Assembly (NCBI RefSeq): GCF_900156075.1
Contig: NZ_FTMM01000007.1
Coordinates: 60,022-124,021 of the forward strand
Direction: 5' to 3'
DNA length: 64,000 bases
DNA from: Chryseobacterium sp. RU37D
GTDB lineage: Bacteria; Bacteroidota; Bacteroidia; Flavobacteriales; Weeksellaceae
Positions 63,333 through 64,000 of the stretch are shown here, piece after piece. The position numbers were made by a program, and so were the translations under genes. Under the pieces are notes generated by a model. That model saw only the letters and a list, made by a program, of their open reading frames with translations. It searched no databases and was not told where the DNA came from. The first letter of the stretch is position 1. Each line of letters begins with the position of its first letter.

Positions 63333-64000
63333 TTAGAGTTTATAAACTAATATACTAGTAGGAAGAGCTCTGTCTACAATTGGGTATGTATTATTATTAT
63401 TCATACTTTTTGCTCCTGTAGTATAATAAGCTAAATTAATCTTATCGCCAGGATATGCAACTATAATTGATTCTACTGATAGTGAATAAGGAGGATAGCC
63501 AGCAATAGGGAAGCTTATAAAATTATTAGTACCTCTATATACTACCATGCGATTATCAGATACCACTCGAGCACTTCCTCCTGCACTAGGTGTTACTGTT
63601 ATAATCAGATCAAAAGAACCTGCGGTACCATCAAAACCAGGAGTTGCTGCAGGCGGATTTTGAAAAGACAAATTTCCACGTATGTAATATGCGCCAGCTT
63701 CATTGATAGTTATAGTACCGGTGGTAGGGTCATAAACATTATGTGGATCTGATGATTCATTTAATATTAGAGGTATTGTACCAGAATCCGCCCATCCGGC
63801 ATTATTATTCCATGAAACACTACCACCACCAGTTGCTAACAGATAAGCTGTAGCATATGATGATGGACCATTTGCTGAAAATAGGGTATTATTCCAACTA
63901 GCTAAACCATTAGCATCACTGGTTAAAACTTTTCCAGTTCCTTGGGTTCCGTCTGCTATTTTAACATTTCCGGCTACATCCAGATTTGCTGCTGGTGATA
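63333..64000 (-). CDS. Tail-fibre-like secreted protein, 5' end outside the window
   Basis: On the minus strand the frame is open from the window edge to the stop at 63333: about 222 residues, with the N terminus missing. It begins ...SPAANLDVAGNVKIADGTQG, then TGKVLTSDANGLASWNNT, a repeat form typical of Bacteroidetes tail-fibre-like proteins. A jelly-roll/C1q-like C-terminal domain follows (about 110-222: EAGAYYIRGNLSFQNPPAAT, DLIITVTPSAGGSARVVSDN, then LPTSILVYKL at the end). An internal TTG at 63671 would give only the last 112 residues and is not the real start. The role is unknown; such proteins are usually exported and may bind sugars or proteins. Confidence 0.8.
   Translation of the reverse strand, partial: SPAANLDVAGNVKIADGTQGTGKVLTSDANGLASWNNTLFSANGPSSYATAYLLATGGGSVSWNNNAGWADSGTIPLILNESSDPHNVYDPTTGTITINEAGAYYIRGNLSFQNPPAATPGFDGTAGSFDLIITVTPSAGGSARVVSDNRMVVYRGTNNFISFPIAGYPPYSLSVESIIVAYPGDKINLAYYTTGAKSMNNNNTYPIVDRALPTSILVYKL

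Overview
The window looks like chromosomal DNA of a flavobacterium, most likely Chryseobacterium or a close relative; this is inferred, as no database was searched. The grounds are AT-rich DNA, promoters of the Bacteroidetes form TANNTTTG instead of sigma-70 boxes, near absence of Shine-Dalgarno sequences, type IX secretion (T9SS) sorting domains and a T9SS plug protein, paired OmpA/thrombospondin-type-3 proteins, and the rpmB-rpmG-DUF4295-ftsY order. It is mostly core genome with short accessory stretches. I see no rRNA, CRISPR array, intact insertion sequence or prophage.

Layout. 1-6.7 kb: tRNA-Cys, a DUF4403 protein, folB, nadA, gmk, a YicC-type nuclease, then miaA translationally coupled to a hexapeptide-repeat protein. 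6.8-14.1 kb: a complete RND efflux operon (adaptor, pump, outer-membrane factor) with a TetR-type regulator and four copies of a TAACRRTGTTA palindrome around it. 14.4-21.4 kb: a redoxin, then a trehalose locus (AraC regulator divergent from MFS transporter, GH37 trehalase and TonB-dependent receptor). 21.5-30.2 kb: a metallo-beta-lactamase-fold hydrolase, T9SS plug protein, a decayed toxin/antitoxin pair, hemH, an Nfu protein with two N-terminal domains, gamma carbonic anhydrase, a lipoprotein, a PIF1-like helicase and a scar of two gene fragments. 30.3-43 kb: LLM oxidoreductase, ribBA, fmt, recQ, two tandem OmpA proteins, folK, sppA, a GlsB-like protein, ftsY and ribosomal protein genes. 43-53 kb: lnt, a VanZ protein, proC, murB, a lipoprotein, an aminotransferase, small accessory genes, a stand-alone NIL-domain protein, murA and DUF4290. 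53-64 kb: an archaeal-type GH13 alpha-amylase lipoprotein, a DCC protein, a haem-binding protein, katG, a tail-fibre-like secreted protein, three tandem T9SS-exported paralogues and a gene cut by the window end.

How it fits together. Envelope building (murA, murB, lnt, OmpA pair, ftsY, sppA), cofactor synthesis (folB, folK, nadA, ribBA, hemH, Nfu) and carbohydrate use (trehalose locus, amylase) dominate. The least ordinary signals are: the T9SS paralogue array with conserved ends and divergent cores; MurA with Asp at the catalytic Cys position; RibBA whose GTP cyclohydrolase half has lost its zinc ligands; several genes whose -7 box lies only 4-6 nt from ATG (probable leaderless mRNAs); and two families of about 100-140 bp dispersed intergenic repeats.
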